This document shows, piece after piece, positions 12,451 to 30,100 of a stretch of DNA of 64,000 nucleotides (position 1 is its first letter; each line of letters starts with the position of its first letter). This DNA is from Ciona intestinalis. Lineage: Eukaryota > Chordata > Ascidiacea > Phlebobranchia > Cionidae. A program made the translations under genes and the position numbers. Location of the stretch: assembly GCF_000224145.3 (NCBI RefSeq), contig NC_020179.2:4527938-4591937 (forward strand), given 5' to 3'. The notes beneath the pieces were generated by a model that was not told where the DNA came from, did no database searches, and saw only the letters and a program-made list of their open reading frames with translations.

Positions 12451-13317
12451 TATTTTTGTGGCTGTTGTTGCCTGTGTAATGCAATACATTAAATTGCTTT
12501 CTCAAAACATTAATTTAATTGAATCTTCTGTCTGCAATAAGGTGTTAGTTTTTATTCCGGCATACCCTGATGAAGTCTTGCCGTATGACAATAAAATTAA
12601 TGTTTTTACCAGAAGACACTTTAAAATATAAAATACTTAAAATAAAATACTTTAGCGCAATAAGTAAAATGAAAGTATGTTGTGATAATTGTGTTATAAC
12701 ATTGCTATGCCTGAAATAAGAAACACAAAAAGTCTGCACTGATCGATATAAATATTTACAGAACGATTGTTTGAAACTTTTTAAATGCATAAGATTGTTC
12801 ATATATAATACTTACTGCAGGTATATTGTTGGTAGTGTGTTTTGCATTATCATTAATAATTTCAAATTTGGTTAAAAAATAAGGCACTCATGTTTCTATT
12901 AATCATTTACTAAAGTAATAAAAACCTGCAGTTTCTAGATTATCTAGAAAATAATAATAAGGGATAAATGAAACTTTTAACGCAAGCACATTCATGTGTT
13001 AATGAGTGAGAATGAGAACTGAACTACAGAAACAGGTTCATGATATGTTTAAATGCAAATAGTACAGTTTACTACTACACTTTATGGGCAACACACTATT
13101 GTACATGATTTAGGTCACAGTTGCCCAATTACACCAAAGTTATTCTACACTAAAGCTATAGAGTTACCGAAAGAATGCATAATTTTAACGAGAGTTAGGA
13201 GTTAAAGATATCTTTCTTACAGGAATTAAAGTTATTTTTCTGTAACTGTAACCAATACTGTGTTGGTTGTTTTTATAAAGTACAGCAGCATTGAAAGCTT
13301 TGGAACCCAACTTATTC
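12451..13317. other. Convergent 3' region between GatB and the four-TM gene
   Basis: AT-rich 3' flanks of two tail-to-tail genes. AATAAA at 12641-12646 is a candidate GatB polyadenylation signal. I see no recognisable gene or repeat. Confidence 0.6.
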
Positions 13318-15410
13318 TTAATCACTTCGTTGTTTATGCCACCCCAGTCCTGCACAAAGCACTGAAAGCAATGCAGAACACGTAGCAGCCCACGCTGTGT
13401 ATAATGAATGGCTGAAGGCTGGGTCAGATTTCATAATAATCTGTGTAAGTAACCCCGTGATCTGTTGCTTTTGTGGGGATTGTTGAGCAGAAGGGGATAG
13501 TGTGGCACCATTTAACAATAACTGTGTGAACTGCTTGTATATGTCCTTCATCACCTGCATTGGATGGTGAATAGCATTGCTGTGCCCATTCATGTAAGCT
13601 GCAGTGCCGCCCAATAATAACAATGCTGGGAAAGTTAAGGAAAATACTGGGTTACTTACAATTGCAGGATGTATTTAACAAACAAATTACCTATTTATTT
13701 AATGGATAACAATAAATTCATATTTATAGCAAATGTTGTTTTGATCTGATTTTCTTATTTTTTAGATAAGACCTTAGTTATTGCAATTAAAGGAATATAT
13801 AAACTCAATGTTATGTTATGTTATGTTGTAAAAGCCCAATAGTGATATGCGAAGCTTGGTTTATTGAGACGTATTAAACAGCAGTCTGGGTGTGGGGTAG
13901 TGGGAAAAATCTGGCCTGAAATCTAAAACGACCTCACCCATATAAAATGAAATATGTTATGAATGCAATGATTTATTAAGTAATGTGAAAACTTACCTGC
14001 AATAAATAGGAACACGGTGCCTACAAGTGAGAATCTACGCGCACTGCTTTTTCGTTCATTGCTTTCAGATTGTGAGCACGCACTTCTGATTAACAAGCAC
14101 ATACCGATGATCAGGAGCAATATGGCAATTACCAGAAGTGCTATGGTGGTTTTGGATGATGATGCAACAACTGTAAAATATATTAACAATTTTTCGTTAT
14201 TACATTGTGTTTAACACTATGGCTATGTGATTAGGTGGTTGCGTTGTAACTGAGGATACCGGGTTCAATAATCAACACTGATAGATGAATGAGTGCATTT
14301 AGCAAGACACTAAATGGACTTTGCTTCAAGTGATCTTTGCTTTAACCTAGTAGTCACTAACGAGTTGTAGCAACCTGGGTGTTGGGGGTTATTTAGATGT
14401 CTCAAGAGAGTTTATTTTATACTTGCCAATACAAACAGTTATGCAGAAAAACTACCCAAAATGAAAATCCCCAAATCCCAGATAAAATCCTAAAATTAAA
14501 AAAAAGGGCACAAAGTAACATACATAGATACTTGCTACCTTATAAGCTGGCATGAGGTGTATAAAACAAAACACTTGTATAATAACGACTGTAATTTACC
14601 GGCCAAGCAAGGATAAAGTAAGTTACATTCATTCATATAGTAGGGTGGGGGAAGATGGGACACCTTTTCATTCTATTTTCTTGTCCCATTTGGTAGTAAA
14701 TAAAGAACATTAAAAGAATTATAAAACCGTATTCTCACGACTCCCACAGATTGTTGTTAATTGTTTAAAAAACTTCACTTGAACACCAGAACTACCTGGG
14801 AAATTAAATGTGATTGACACAAACTTGATGGAAGTTTCCAAGTTTAACAGACCAACATGAAGACAAATGTCCGGGATGTCTTTGATTGAGTCGTTGGCGT
14901 GTGCAAACATGGCAGCAGCTTGTTGCTGGTCCATTTGCTTGGACAATACCATCATCATCTGGATAAATGGGTTGAATTCCCAAACTGAAAGACATACCTG
15001 TTGAGAAATTTGGACAAGCAAGTTAAAATGTTGTCTATATAAGAAATTTGTTTGAAAAAGAGGTATTTTTGGCTTAATAATTTAATTTAAAGTATTTATC
15101 ATCACGTGGCGGAAAACGAGTTGTTTTAACACGGCACGGGTGTTCTGTTTCATCTTTATAGATGACATGACGCAGTAACTAACAAGTAACTTTATGTGTG
15201 ATTAACTGTCTTTTAACAAACAAATAACCATTTTTATTGTGGCATTGCTAGGGCATGTACATACTTATAGTACATTTCTGGGTTACATTACAACGTTTCT
15301 ATATTATTAAAACCTACCTTCAACCAATCGTTGCCATTTAAACATCCAACAGTGAGGAAGACTGCCAACATTGCAAATAAAACTGAAAACACGATTAATA
15401 CTTTACTCAT
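13318..15410 (-). CDS. Unrecognised four-transmembrane protein
   Basis: Four in-phase exons on the minus strand: 15410-15318, 14997-14796, 14170-13997, 13625-13318 (258 residues). Predicted topology: TM1 or signal anchor at residues 4-22 (VLIVFSVLFAMLAVFLTVG); an outer loop of about 75 residues; TM2 (IALLVIAILLLIIGMCLLI); a short Ser/Arg-rich inner segment (ESNERKSSARR); TM3 (FSLVGTVFLFIAALLLLGG); a second loop of about 65 residues rich in Gln and Ser; TM4 near the C-terminus (TAWAATCSALLSVLCAG). The layout recalls claudin, PMP22 or clarin tetraspans, but the claudin W-GLW-C-C signature is absent and the second loop is long. I cannot name the family. A truncated MITE abuts the exon 2 donor. 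The gene is divergent to eRF1 across a 1.2-kb spacer. Confidence 0.75.
14639..14767 (+). mobile_element. Truncated copy of the GGGTGGGGGAAGATGGGACACC MITE
   Basis: The left inverted terminus and about two thirds of the body of the MITE seen intact at 19919 and 30908 are present. The right end is missing, and the copy stops about 30 bp from the exon 2 donor of the four-TM gene. Confidence 0.75.
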
Positions 15411-16615
15411 TTTAATGTGCTCTAGTTAGCTAGTTAACGATCAAATCCAACAAGAAAAGATATATTTGTGTTAAACTGTAAGCACATTACTACGAACATA
15501 AACAGCTACACATTACGTATTATAAGCAACAAATTTACTAAGTAAGCACACGTACTAACGTACACGTCACGTCTTATGTCTTGTCTTAAATCCTTTTTCT
15601 TACGCTGCGTTTAAATTTTAAACGATTTGTACAAGTTTTTGCCTTTTACTGTATGCGCTTTGGTGTTGGCTTGAATTAAATCAAGCAAACAGTTGTTAAA
15701 ATACGCCGGTTATAGGACCATGTGTGTATTTGCGTGTATGTTATAAACAGCAAACTGTACTGGCCACCTTTCACAGTGGTAACTAATATAAAGACAAACT
15801 TTCAAATTTGTTAAATGCGGTATTTAAATTTATAGCATTCATTTAATTTTAAAATATAATTCGGAAATTCTGAAAAATGCCATATACGATGTCTCTTAAC
15901 CCAACGTTAACCCAAAGAGATTAAAACCATGAGATTTCTCTTTGGTTAACCCAATAAATGTTCATGCGTTTGAACAAGTGTGAGAATATACATTCAGCTG
16001 TTTTCACCACACGTGATCAAAACGGGAGGTAAAATTTCGCAAAAAAATGAAAATTTAGGAATTTTCGAAGAAAATAATATGAACAGGAGTAAAAGAATAT
16101 TCATTACGTAATTATTTAAACAAAATTGATTGCCTACGAATCATAAATTAGACATTACGTAATTGTTTACAGAATCAATATTGCACATGTCCCATAAATT
16201 GTAATCATATTAGAAGAACAGAAGGCACCGATAGTCGTGTTAATTTGGAATTATAAAGAAATGGGCATTAACAGGAAAATGACAGGTGTATATTAATACG
16301 CTAAATATAACGAATTGACAGGTTACCGGTTAAAAAAGCGTCAGGTTCATGCGAGCGCAATGAACACGCGTGTAACATGCGTGTGTAGTTTACACAAAAC
16401 CATGATTAATGTGAATGAATGAATAAACGTAGCATGACAACGACAGTCGTTATAACATCTGTGTTGTGTTCACCTTTTTGCTTACGAATTACCACGTATG
16501 TAACTTTGTGGGTGATTCTAATATTTATGTCTCGAAATCTCAGGTATGCCAGTAATTTTCTATAGTTGACTGTATTTGGTTTAAAGAAAGTTTGGTCGCA
16601 ACAGAAGATAAAAAA
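15411..16615. other. Divergent promoter region of the four-TM gene and eRF1
   Basis: About 1.2 kb separates two head-to-head starts. It holds an imperfect inverted repeat at 15912-15955 (TTAACCCAAAGAGA against TCTCTTTGGTTAA) and a minus-strand SINE module at 16430-16520. No coding exon is visible. Confidence 0.55.
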
Positions 16616-22644
<6,029 letters not shown>

Positions 22645-23093
22645 AAAGTTTTTCTCGCAGTAAGATTTCCTTACCCCAGATTGGGGCAGTGTACAGTCAG
22701 TTGTTTTAGGTGAATTATTTGGGGGACACATCAGATTGTTGCGTGTTTGATAATTTATGAAGTAACAACATGGTGTCAAGCTGCTATGCACATAAAGAAT
22801 CCCAAATTACCTTACCATTATACAACGATATGTTTAGCAACTTCAAAATTGTTTCAACTTTGAATATAAAGCAGCAGACACAGATTCATGTTTTCTTTTT
22901 GGAACAGTTTTGTGTATAAAGCAATAGAAAATATAGGCGCCAAACCTGGGGTGGTAGGGTATGTGAAACTACCCCTGCCTACCTCTGAATTTTATAAATT
23001 TTTGGCGCCAGAGAGAAAGAAGTAAAGAACTTTATGAACTAAATAACAGCCAGAGAGCACCTATGATAGCAGTATCACAAAAGTTCGCAAAAT
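22645..23093. other. Convergent 3' region between eRF1 and PTRHD1
   Basis: AT-rich 3' flanks with no gene or clear repeat visible. A CCAAACCTGGGGTGG motif at about 22940 recurs at 50430 and 52990. Confidence 0.5.
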
Positions 23094-23868
23094 TTATTTA
23101 AAAAGTTTTAAATTTTTAAAAAATCTTTGCACATCTTCTTTCTTATAAGGTTTAGTCACTAGACATGTAGCAATGTTCTCTGGTTGTTCAATCCATAGTT
23201 TAGAATCAACATCATTCTGTTGGAGAGCTTCCGCAAGGGAGCAAAGATTCTCCTCATCTTTTGCCTTCAAACAGATTCAATTTATTGCTTAGTGGACAGC
23301 GGGTTAAGGTAGAATAGTTTATATTTTTTTCACAAACACAAGACACATGGACACTCAGAAGAATTTACAATTACACGACGAGTTACAAAAACACGACTTT
23401 CTGGTCAGTCTCAATACAAACATTACAGCTTGTATAAAAGGTACAATTGTCTTTATTTTAAACGTTTGGTTGAAAAACTTGGTCTTGTCTGCTAAAAATA
23501 TTTACAACAGATTTTTTGATCAGTTTTAATACAGACATCACATACTGCACCAAAAAGTCACAAAATTTCATGAAACAAATTTTAATGCATTGTAAAAAAC
23601 TCCATTCGTAACATATAACGAATTATTTTCCCAACACAGCACAATTAAATAAGTTACAATTCGAAAATAATGTTAATTTTACCTCCAACACTACTTTTCT
23701 CATGTTATCCAGATCTGCTGTGTATTCCAATACATTGGGATCGTCTTTGTATAAACATATAATAGAGGTGCACGCGTGGCACGCTTGCGCAATCATGGCA
23801 CCAATGGGCCATTTCATTTTATGATACAAGTCACCTCGTACCACCACATATTGCACTAGTGATGTCAT
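23094..23868 (-). CDS. PTRHD1: Peptidyl-tRNA hydrolase domain-containing protein 1
   Basis: Small Pth2-like protein (118 residues, against 140 in human). Two exons on the minus strand, 23868-23683 and 23264-23094, join in phase 0. Exon 1 has the Pth2 fold start (VQYVVVRGDL, WPIGAMIAQACHACTS) and MRKVVLE. Exon 2 has LAEALQQNDVDSKLWIEQPE, followed by NIATCLV and the family-type ending (FFKNLKLFK). Pth2 enzymes release peptides from stalled peptidyl-tRNA, but activity of PTRHD1 itself is not settled. It lies downstream of TMEM129 on the same strand, 840 bp apart. The weak pyrimidine tract before exon 2 is unusual, but family matching fixes that acceptor. Confidence 0.92.
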
Positions 23869-24048
23869 AATGGGCAGTGTAGGGTCATAATCATAAAACA
23901 ATTAAACTTATCAATCTGGATGAAAAGAATAACTTTAAATTGAAATAGTATCCGACAAAACGAACGTTTACATTGAAAATACATTAAACTGCCAACATAC
24001 AAGAAAAACTAAACATTGCCGCAACAATTATTCCACTTCCATTCAGTA

Positions 24049-24256
24049 CAGTGCTTCTCAACCTTTTACCTTCCACCAAAATATTACACATATACCCTTG
24101 GTAACCAAATATTAAAACTACATAAACATTTAATAACGTTTTGTAAGAATATAATAAAAATACTTAACTTTTACAATAAGAGTCAAAAGGGTTTGTGAAC
24201 CACTGTAGTAGGCGACCAAACTAAATGAAATGGTGACCTAGGGGTTGAGAAGCACT
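24049..24256. mobile_element. hAT-like non-autonomous element
   Basis: The left end CAGTGCTTCTCAACC and the right end, read inversely, AAGTGCTTCTCAACC form matching termini of a common hAT type. No clean 8-bp target duplication is visible, so this copy is old or its boundary is slightly off. It lies between PTRHD1 and TMEM129. Confidence 0.6.
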
Positions 24257-24708
24257 TTTACGTATAAATAACCACGCCATAAATATCAACAACTTAGCAT
24301 ATAAGCAACTGCTTTGGTTTTTACAAATATACAAAGAAATGGCAAGCGCAAAAGAATATGATGGTAACTGGTTAGAGCAGAATTGGTGACAGAGGTCATA
24401 ATATACAATGCAGCATCCATACATTATGTTTTGAAACATAAATATGCAAAACATTACTTTGGAAAACTGAAAATATCCATAAGGTCAAAAAGTCGAAAGT
24501 ATGTATGTATGCAAAAGACCCGAAAAAGTTTTTGTATTACAGTATATGCCACTTAACACATTAATAATTGCACATTTAATGTTTATGGTTTTATTCTACA
24601 TTTTATCTCACATGTGTGGCTGTTTGTATTTGTATTGGGTGCCCAGTCATAGTTAACCTAATTTTAAGAATATCCTGCATGCTAATGTTAGAGTCTATGA
24701 TATGGAAC

Positions 24709-26189
24709 TTATGTATGATGAATAGCAGATACATCTAACATGCAGAATCGTGATCTACACATCGGGCAAGTTGCAAAACCACCCAGCCATGACTCTGGCC
24801 TTGCTTGGTCTTGTCTGCTTGCGTACCAACGTCCCATGCACTCCAAACACCACATAGGGGGACACTGACAACTTTTACAATCTCCGTCATCAGGTTCCGC
24901 ACATTGTTTAGTTAACTTTACATTGGCAGCTTTATCATGGCAGCCAATACAACTACCAAATGTGAGGCCACTATCAACCACATACAGCGGATTCTGCTCA
25001 ACTTGGTCACGAAATGCAGACAAGAAAAGTTCACCCGATGTTTGGTGTATTGTCACGTTTGGTAGCGTGTAAATCTCGGTTCGAAGTTTTGCTTTGAAGT
25101 CTGAATACTCAGTAGACAGTATCCGTACACTGAAGCCAGATTGTGGTTTCAATGGGTTCACATTTATCCTCACATACTGCACTGTTGTCATCGTATCTGG
25201 AGACACCTGGTATTCCTCTGTCTTGCCCACCGATAGAACAACATGGTCCTGATGGACAAACTTAACGCTGTAAGCTCCAGTTTTTATAATCCAGTTATCA
25301 ACAACTATCGTCCTGGAGGTTCCTGAAGGTCCGCTGGTGTATTTATCGATACTTCTAAACTCAGCATTGATTTCTAACAAGCCAGTTCTCCAGGACTCAC
25401 AGTAAAGAGATAAGTTCTTCGCGATTGGATGATTTGACCATTCATTCATGTGCCAATAATATACAAGTGTAGCACAACCAATGAACAGGGAGCATGCTGT
25501 GTAGAAGTATATCTGCCATCCTGTATGGATCGCCCACTCAGATAACTCAAAGAATTCCAAACCAGATTCACCAACAAATGTCATCCCAATGAAATAACCT
25601 GGAATATTAAAAAAAAGGTTATTTTGTCCCCAATGTTGCTCATTTAGATGTTTGCGTTGGAACTAAAGGTTTCCAGGTTCAAGGCTCGTCGCGGCTATGA
25701 TTGTGAGCATGTGTGTCTTTGGGCAAGACACTTAGCATACATTGCTCCAACCCAGTGGTCATTAATAAGGTAGTAGCAGCCTGGGTTTTGGGATAATGGG
25801 ACAACTGTGGCATAAATTCAATATCGTGCCACATTGTAGGGCCTAACCACTATAGAATAAATGTAGGTTTTTTATTTGTTTCTACAGTAGGGCAGCATGC
25901 AGTTATTATACAGTGTTCAACTGATGTAGTTATGCTTTTGAGTTACTAATTGAAAGTATATAAGTTACTTACCTAACGGCAAGCTGGCATGAAATAACGT
26001 TGTTGCTGTCGTCCGTTTTATGTGGTAGTTTACAAAATCTATGCTTTCGCTGCCAAGCCACGAAGCAAACAGACTCTGTATAGTTACTCCACTGGACTGG
26101 AACTCTGTCGGCGCAACAACAAAACAAAAAGCAACTAACCAGTAAAAAAACGAAAACGCAACAGCAGGGCTTAACAGTGGGGCATACAT
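24709..26189 (-). CDS. TMEM129: TMEM129, ER-membrane E3 ubiquitin ligase
   Basis: RING-type E3 of the ER membrane that takes part in dislocation and degradation of ER proteins. Two exons, 26189-25973 and 25598-24709, join in phase (368 residues, against 362 in human). Exon 1 has TM1 (VAFSFFYWLVAFCFVVAPTE) and the conserved FASWLGSES and YHIKRTTAT. Exon 2 has two more hydrophobic segments (WQIYFYTACSLFIGCATLVY is the clearest), then the family core (NAEFRSIDKYTSG, VVDNWIIKT). It ends with the atypical cysteine-rich RING (SCQCPPMWCLECMGRW...FATCPMCRSRFCMLDV). All RING cysteines look present. A SINE sits in the single intron. Identity is confident. Confidence 0.96.
25640..25800 (+). repeat. tRNA-headed SINE fragment in the TMEM129 intron
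   Basis: A B-box-like AGGTTCAAGGCTC is followed by GTGTGTCTTTGGGCAAGACACTTAGCA and CCCAGTGGTCATTAATAAGG, the same body seen at 10240, 14220, 26698 and 35460. The head is truncated. Confidence 0.6.
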
Positions 26190-27111
26190 TTGGATTGAAT
26201 CGCTAAATACGACCGTATTTTCAACCCATTTAAAGACAGCAGCTGTACCTGTATATAAGTTACGTTATTCCTTAAGTTTCCTTTTAATTTTACACTCTCT
26301 TTATAAGTTAAACGACAAAACGCGTCCTTACATTAACATGAAACATTACGTTACGTGTGTTTTGTTGGAACCGCAGTTGTAAACGTTAAATGTCAACCAG
26401 TCAACTCATTAGGCACGACTCCATTTTAATCATGTCTTATTAAACGTGCATGAACTACAATACACGTTATTTGCGACAAATACAACATATGCAAACCTAA
26501 AATGTATAAAGTATGAAGTATTTAAGCTATTGTGTGTCACATGTTGTATTTTCTTAATAAAAAAAACGTAAGAAAAAAGCATGCAACAAAGGATGTTGCA
26601 AAAAAAACAACTTTTCAAATGACTATAAGCTTTAATATAAGGTCTTAGATTGAAATGTAACTGGGTTTACTATACACACTGTCGGGCCTCTGGTTTTGAG
26701 CTGTCCGGCGGCGTAGCACAGTGGTTAAACGGCTTGTAGTGTAACTTGGGGGTAGCGTGAGCGTGTTCGAGGCTCGCTACTGCTACCATTGTGTAGGTGT
26801 GAGTGTATGTGTCTTTGAGCTTTTCTGTGACTGCCCAATGAATAATACGCTGTCTAAATTGTCATCCAATCAGGTGAAGTACCTGAAACGAGGTGAATGA
26901 AACAAAACACCCGTGTCATAACGATTGTCCTTGCTTTGCCATTCGAGAACTAATAAGTACATTCATTCATGAGGTTAATCCGCCTCGTATAGTAAGGCGA
27001 CGCAAGCACGTAAACACACGACTGGTTTTCAACCAATAATTGTGATTGTAGAAAACAATTCGACAAGAGGCGCGCTGTTCGAGGAATCAGAATTAACTCG
27101 ACTCAAGAACT
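26190..27111. other. Intergenic between TMEM129 5' end and receptor 3' end
   Basis: Contains a better-preserved tRNA-like SINE head at 26698-26800 (A-box-like GCGTAGCACAGTGGTTAAAC, B-box-like GTGTTCGAGGCTC), then a minus-strand SINE module at 26880-26970. No gene is seen in the rest. Confidence 0.6.
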
Positions 27112-30100
27112 TTAATTTATTCTGAGACATTTGAGATTCGGCTTGCATTTGCTTGCTATAGTTCGTAGCAATGTGATGTAAACGCAGCGAAACTTCTTGG
27201 AGCAGACACAGTGTAGGAAAGGCGTCGAAGCTGCAATCACGCACATCCAGAAGCCGAATACAGTTTGGTAAACCTCGCTGAAGGACGTGGGACAACAGGT
27301 ACTATAAAGTAATTAAAATGTTGCAATGTTGTATTCAGTTAGATGTTATTATAACCTATATGGCGTGTATATATAATGCCGCGAATATAGTAGCCTACTG
27401 CGGAATAAGACGGATATCGTTTACACATATTATCCCATACTTTCAAATCGTGTTTTAACAATTAACCACGATATTTTAGAGTGGTGAGGATACGGTTATA
27501 TAATTTTGTAAAAAAATATGTCCCATATTCCCCCATATCCTACTTCTACTAAGCTTTCGTACAAGGGTATGCTTTGTATATTATCCCACGGATGTGTTTT
27601 ACTAGTAGTTTGTGACTTTGTGTTATAGCTGTCGTTCAGAAAATATTGGTAATCCTTATATACGTACCATGTTGGGTCTGAACTTGATGAACTTTTGGTT
27701 GAATTCATTCGTAATATATGGACTGGCAGCCAATGCATTACGTAAACTGCGATACCGATGGCTGGAAATGCACAAAAAGTTTTAAGTGTGCGGTGATATC
27801 AGTAGTGAGATAATGTGTAAACGTTTAACGTTGCTGAATAGAGAGACTAACAAAACACAAAGTTACATGCGTGATAACCCGTATTGCGGCATTATTAACG
27901 AGTTGTGTGGAACAAAACACCCGTGTTGTAATGACTGTCGTTGTCCCACCATGCGAGGATAAATAGGTTACATACGTGGTAACTCGTAAGCGGGCACGAG
28001 GTGTATGAAACAGCAAACCCGTGTTATAACGACTGTCGTTGCCCCGCCATGCGAGAATAAATAAGCTACATTCATCCATTCACCCACCTAAGTTTTTGAC
28101 TGCCCTCATTCTCACTCTCCACAACCAAGTTGGCGCAATCTCCAAACCAACCGAACAAATTGAATCCGAATCATTTTTGCTGAAGTTACTTTTGTAACTT
28201 TTCCCCGAGTTTGTGTAGCCCGAAGCCGCTGAGATTTTTCGGTCGTTTTTATGTTTCGAAGCTCGGCCAGTGTTGCTCACATTGGTGGAACTGCAGTGAC
28301 GTAGCTCGTATGACGTATCCGGGAAGACTGTGGTGTAACAATAGTTGCGTAGCGACCGTCCAGCGCTAATTCTTTGTTCGCTTTGACTTCTTGTGAAAAC
28401 ATAAGACCTACTGCTTGGCATTTTCATCGAAGGTGGCAACGTCACTTCCGTCATACGACGAATCCTCTGTGTGGCGTCACAGCGGCTATTCTTGACGTCG
28501 CAGTGCGTGTTCTTCCCGACAGAAGTACGACATGTCGCGTTAGAATATCTGGGAGTTCTGGCGTTTGATTTTCTTCCATACCTTACATTTCTATTAGGTG
28601 TGGACACCCTTACGTACATTGCACTATCTGATGCACTTTGTGGCTTTTCCTCAACAACGCCTAAGCAAGCGGCCGTGCATTCATTAATGTTATTGTTAGT
28701 GCCAGTAATATGGCAAAGTGAGGCGCTCCCTCCCAATTTCGTGTCCTCCTGTTTGTTATAACTAGATGACCCCACCGAAGTTTCAAGCTCTATATTAAGC
28801 TCGCTACAAGCCGAAGGGTGGGCCTCTGATGGCGTGCTTGGTTTCATTTCTAAGCCCGCAAATGAGTGTCTTACACTACAAACACCAGGGCTAGGCTCGA
28901 GGTGCTTCTGTGGGACAGGGTTAGCACCCGTTGTTTCGCTTGCTGAAATCACGGATATTCTTGGTACATCCTCCAGCTTGCGGACTGTGTTGTAACGAAC
29001 CGTGGTGCCAAATCTGCGCCTGCGTTCTTGGGGTGGTGGATTTCTTTCTTTTTCCGACGATATGGAAAATTTGCTTGACTTCCTGGTATGACCAGGTTGA
29101 AAGCAAACGCTTTTACGCAACCTCCGAATGATGGAGACAAAGAGATACAAGTTTGAAAGCAAAGGGAGGCAGAATAAGAGAATGAAACAAATCACCGGTG
29201 ATAAGTTTTCTCTTTGTCGACAAATGCTGGCCATGGTGGTGTCTAAAATATAAGGCGGAGAAAATGGTATATAAATACCAACCACGGTATATTGTTATAC
29301 CCATGCGCTTGATTGCATATTATCGATATCCGGTATATTCTTAGAATTTGTAATTTGACTTTACTGCTGTTATGTGGGGTGGCTATTTAAATATTGACGG
29401 CAAATCATTGCATAATAAAAGCGCTTTTAAAAAAACATCCATTTATTCCTACCTTGGTTCTGGCAATACTCTTCGCTGTTGGTATCATTGTGATTGCTTA
29501 CAACATCGTCTGTAGTGTTAAGGCTGTACAAAAATTATTTCATATAATTAATTGAACAGTCATAGTGCAATTATTGCTTGTTTGACGTGTATTGTGCTTT
29601 ATGGTCGTAATCTGGCGTGTATGAATTAAATCAATCTATTTTTCGATCGATTAGTTTCCAATTATGAGGATTTGTTGCTGCAGCGTGTACATATATAAAA
29701 GGTGGGGGAATATGGGACACCTTTTCGTTCCATTTTCTCGTAGCATTTAATAGTAAACAAAGAATATTCAAAGAATTATTAAATTATATCCCAACGACTT
29801 CCATGGACCGTTGTTAATTGTTAAAAATACGATCAGGATATTTGGAAATTATATGCTAAAGGTGTCCCATCTCCCCCACCCCGCTGCATACCTTATACTC
29901 CCTGTCAAACCACATGTGTGTGTGTCGACTGACTTATTACTGTTTTAAGTGTTTTGCCAAATGATACATATACCATAAAAGTAAAAAGAGACTTCGAACC
30001 CGAAGCTCTTGGCATGCGCGCTAACTATTGCGCCACGCTGCCATCATTTAACATATGTGGGTTTTCATGGATAAATGAATGAATGTAACTTACTTTATCC

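Noticed and set aside
27029..27295. Minus-strand 88-residue frame as a gene
   Set aside because: It overlaps the receptor's last exon; a different frame gives TM7 with matching splice phase and ends at 27112.
28374..29131. Plus-strand frames opposite the receptor's long exon
   Set aside because: They are shadows of the Ser/Arg-rich minus-strand coding exon, without splice or family support.
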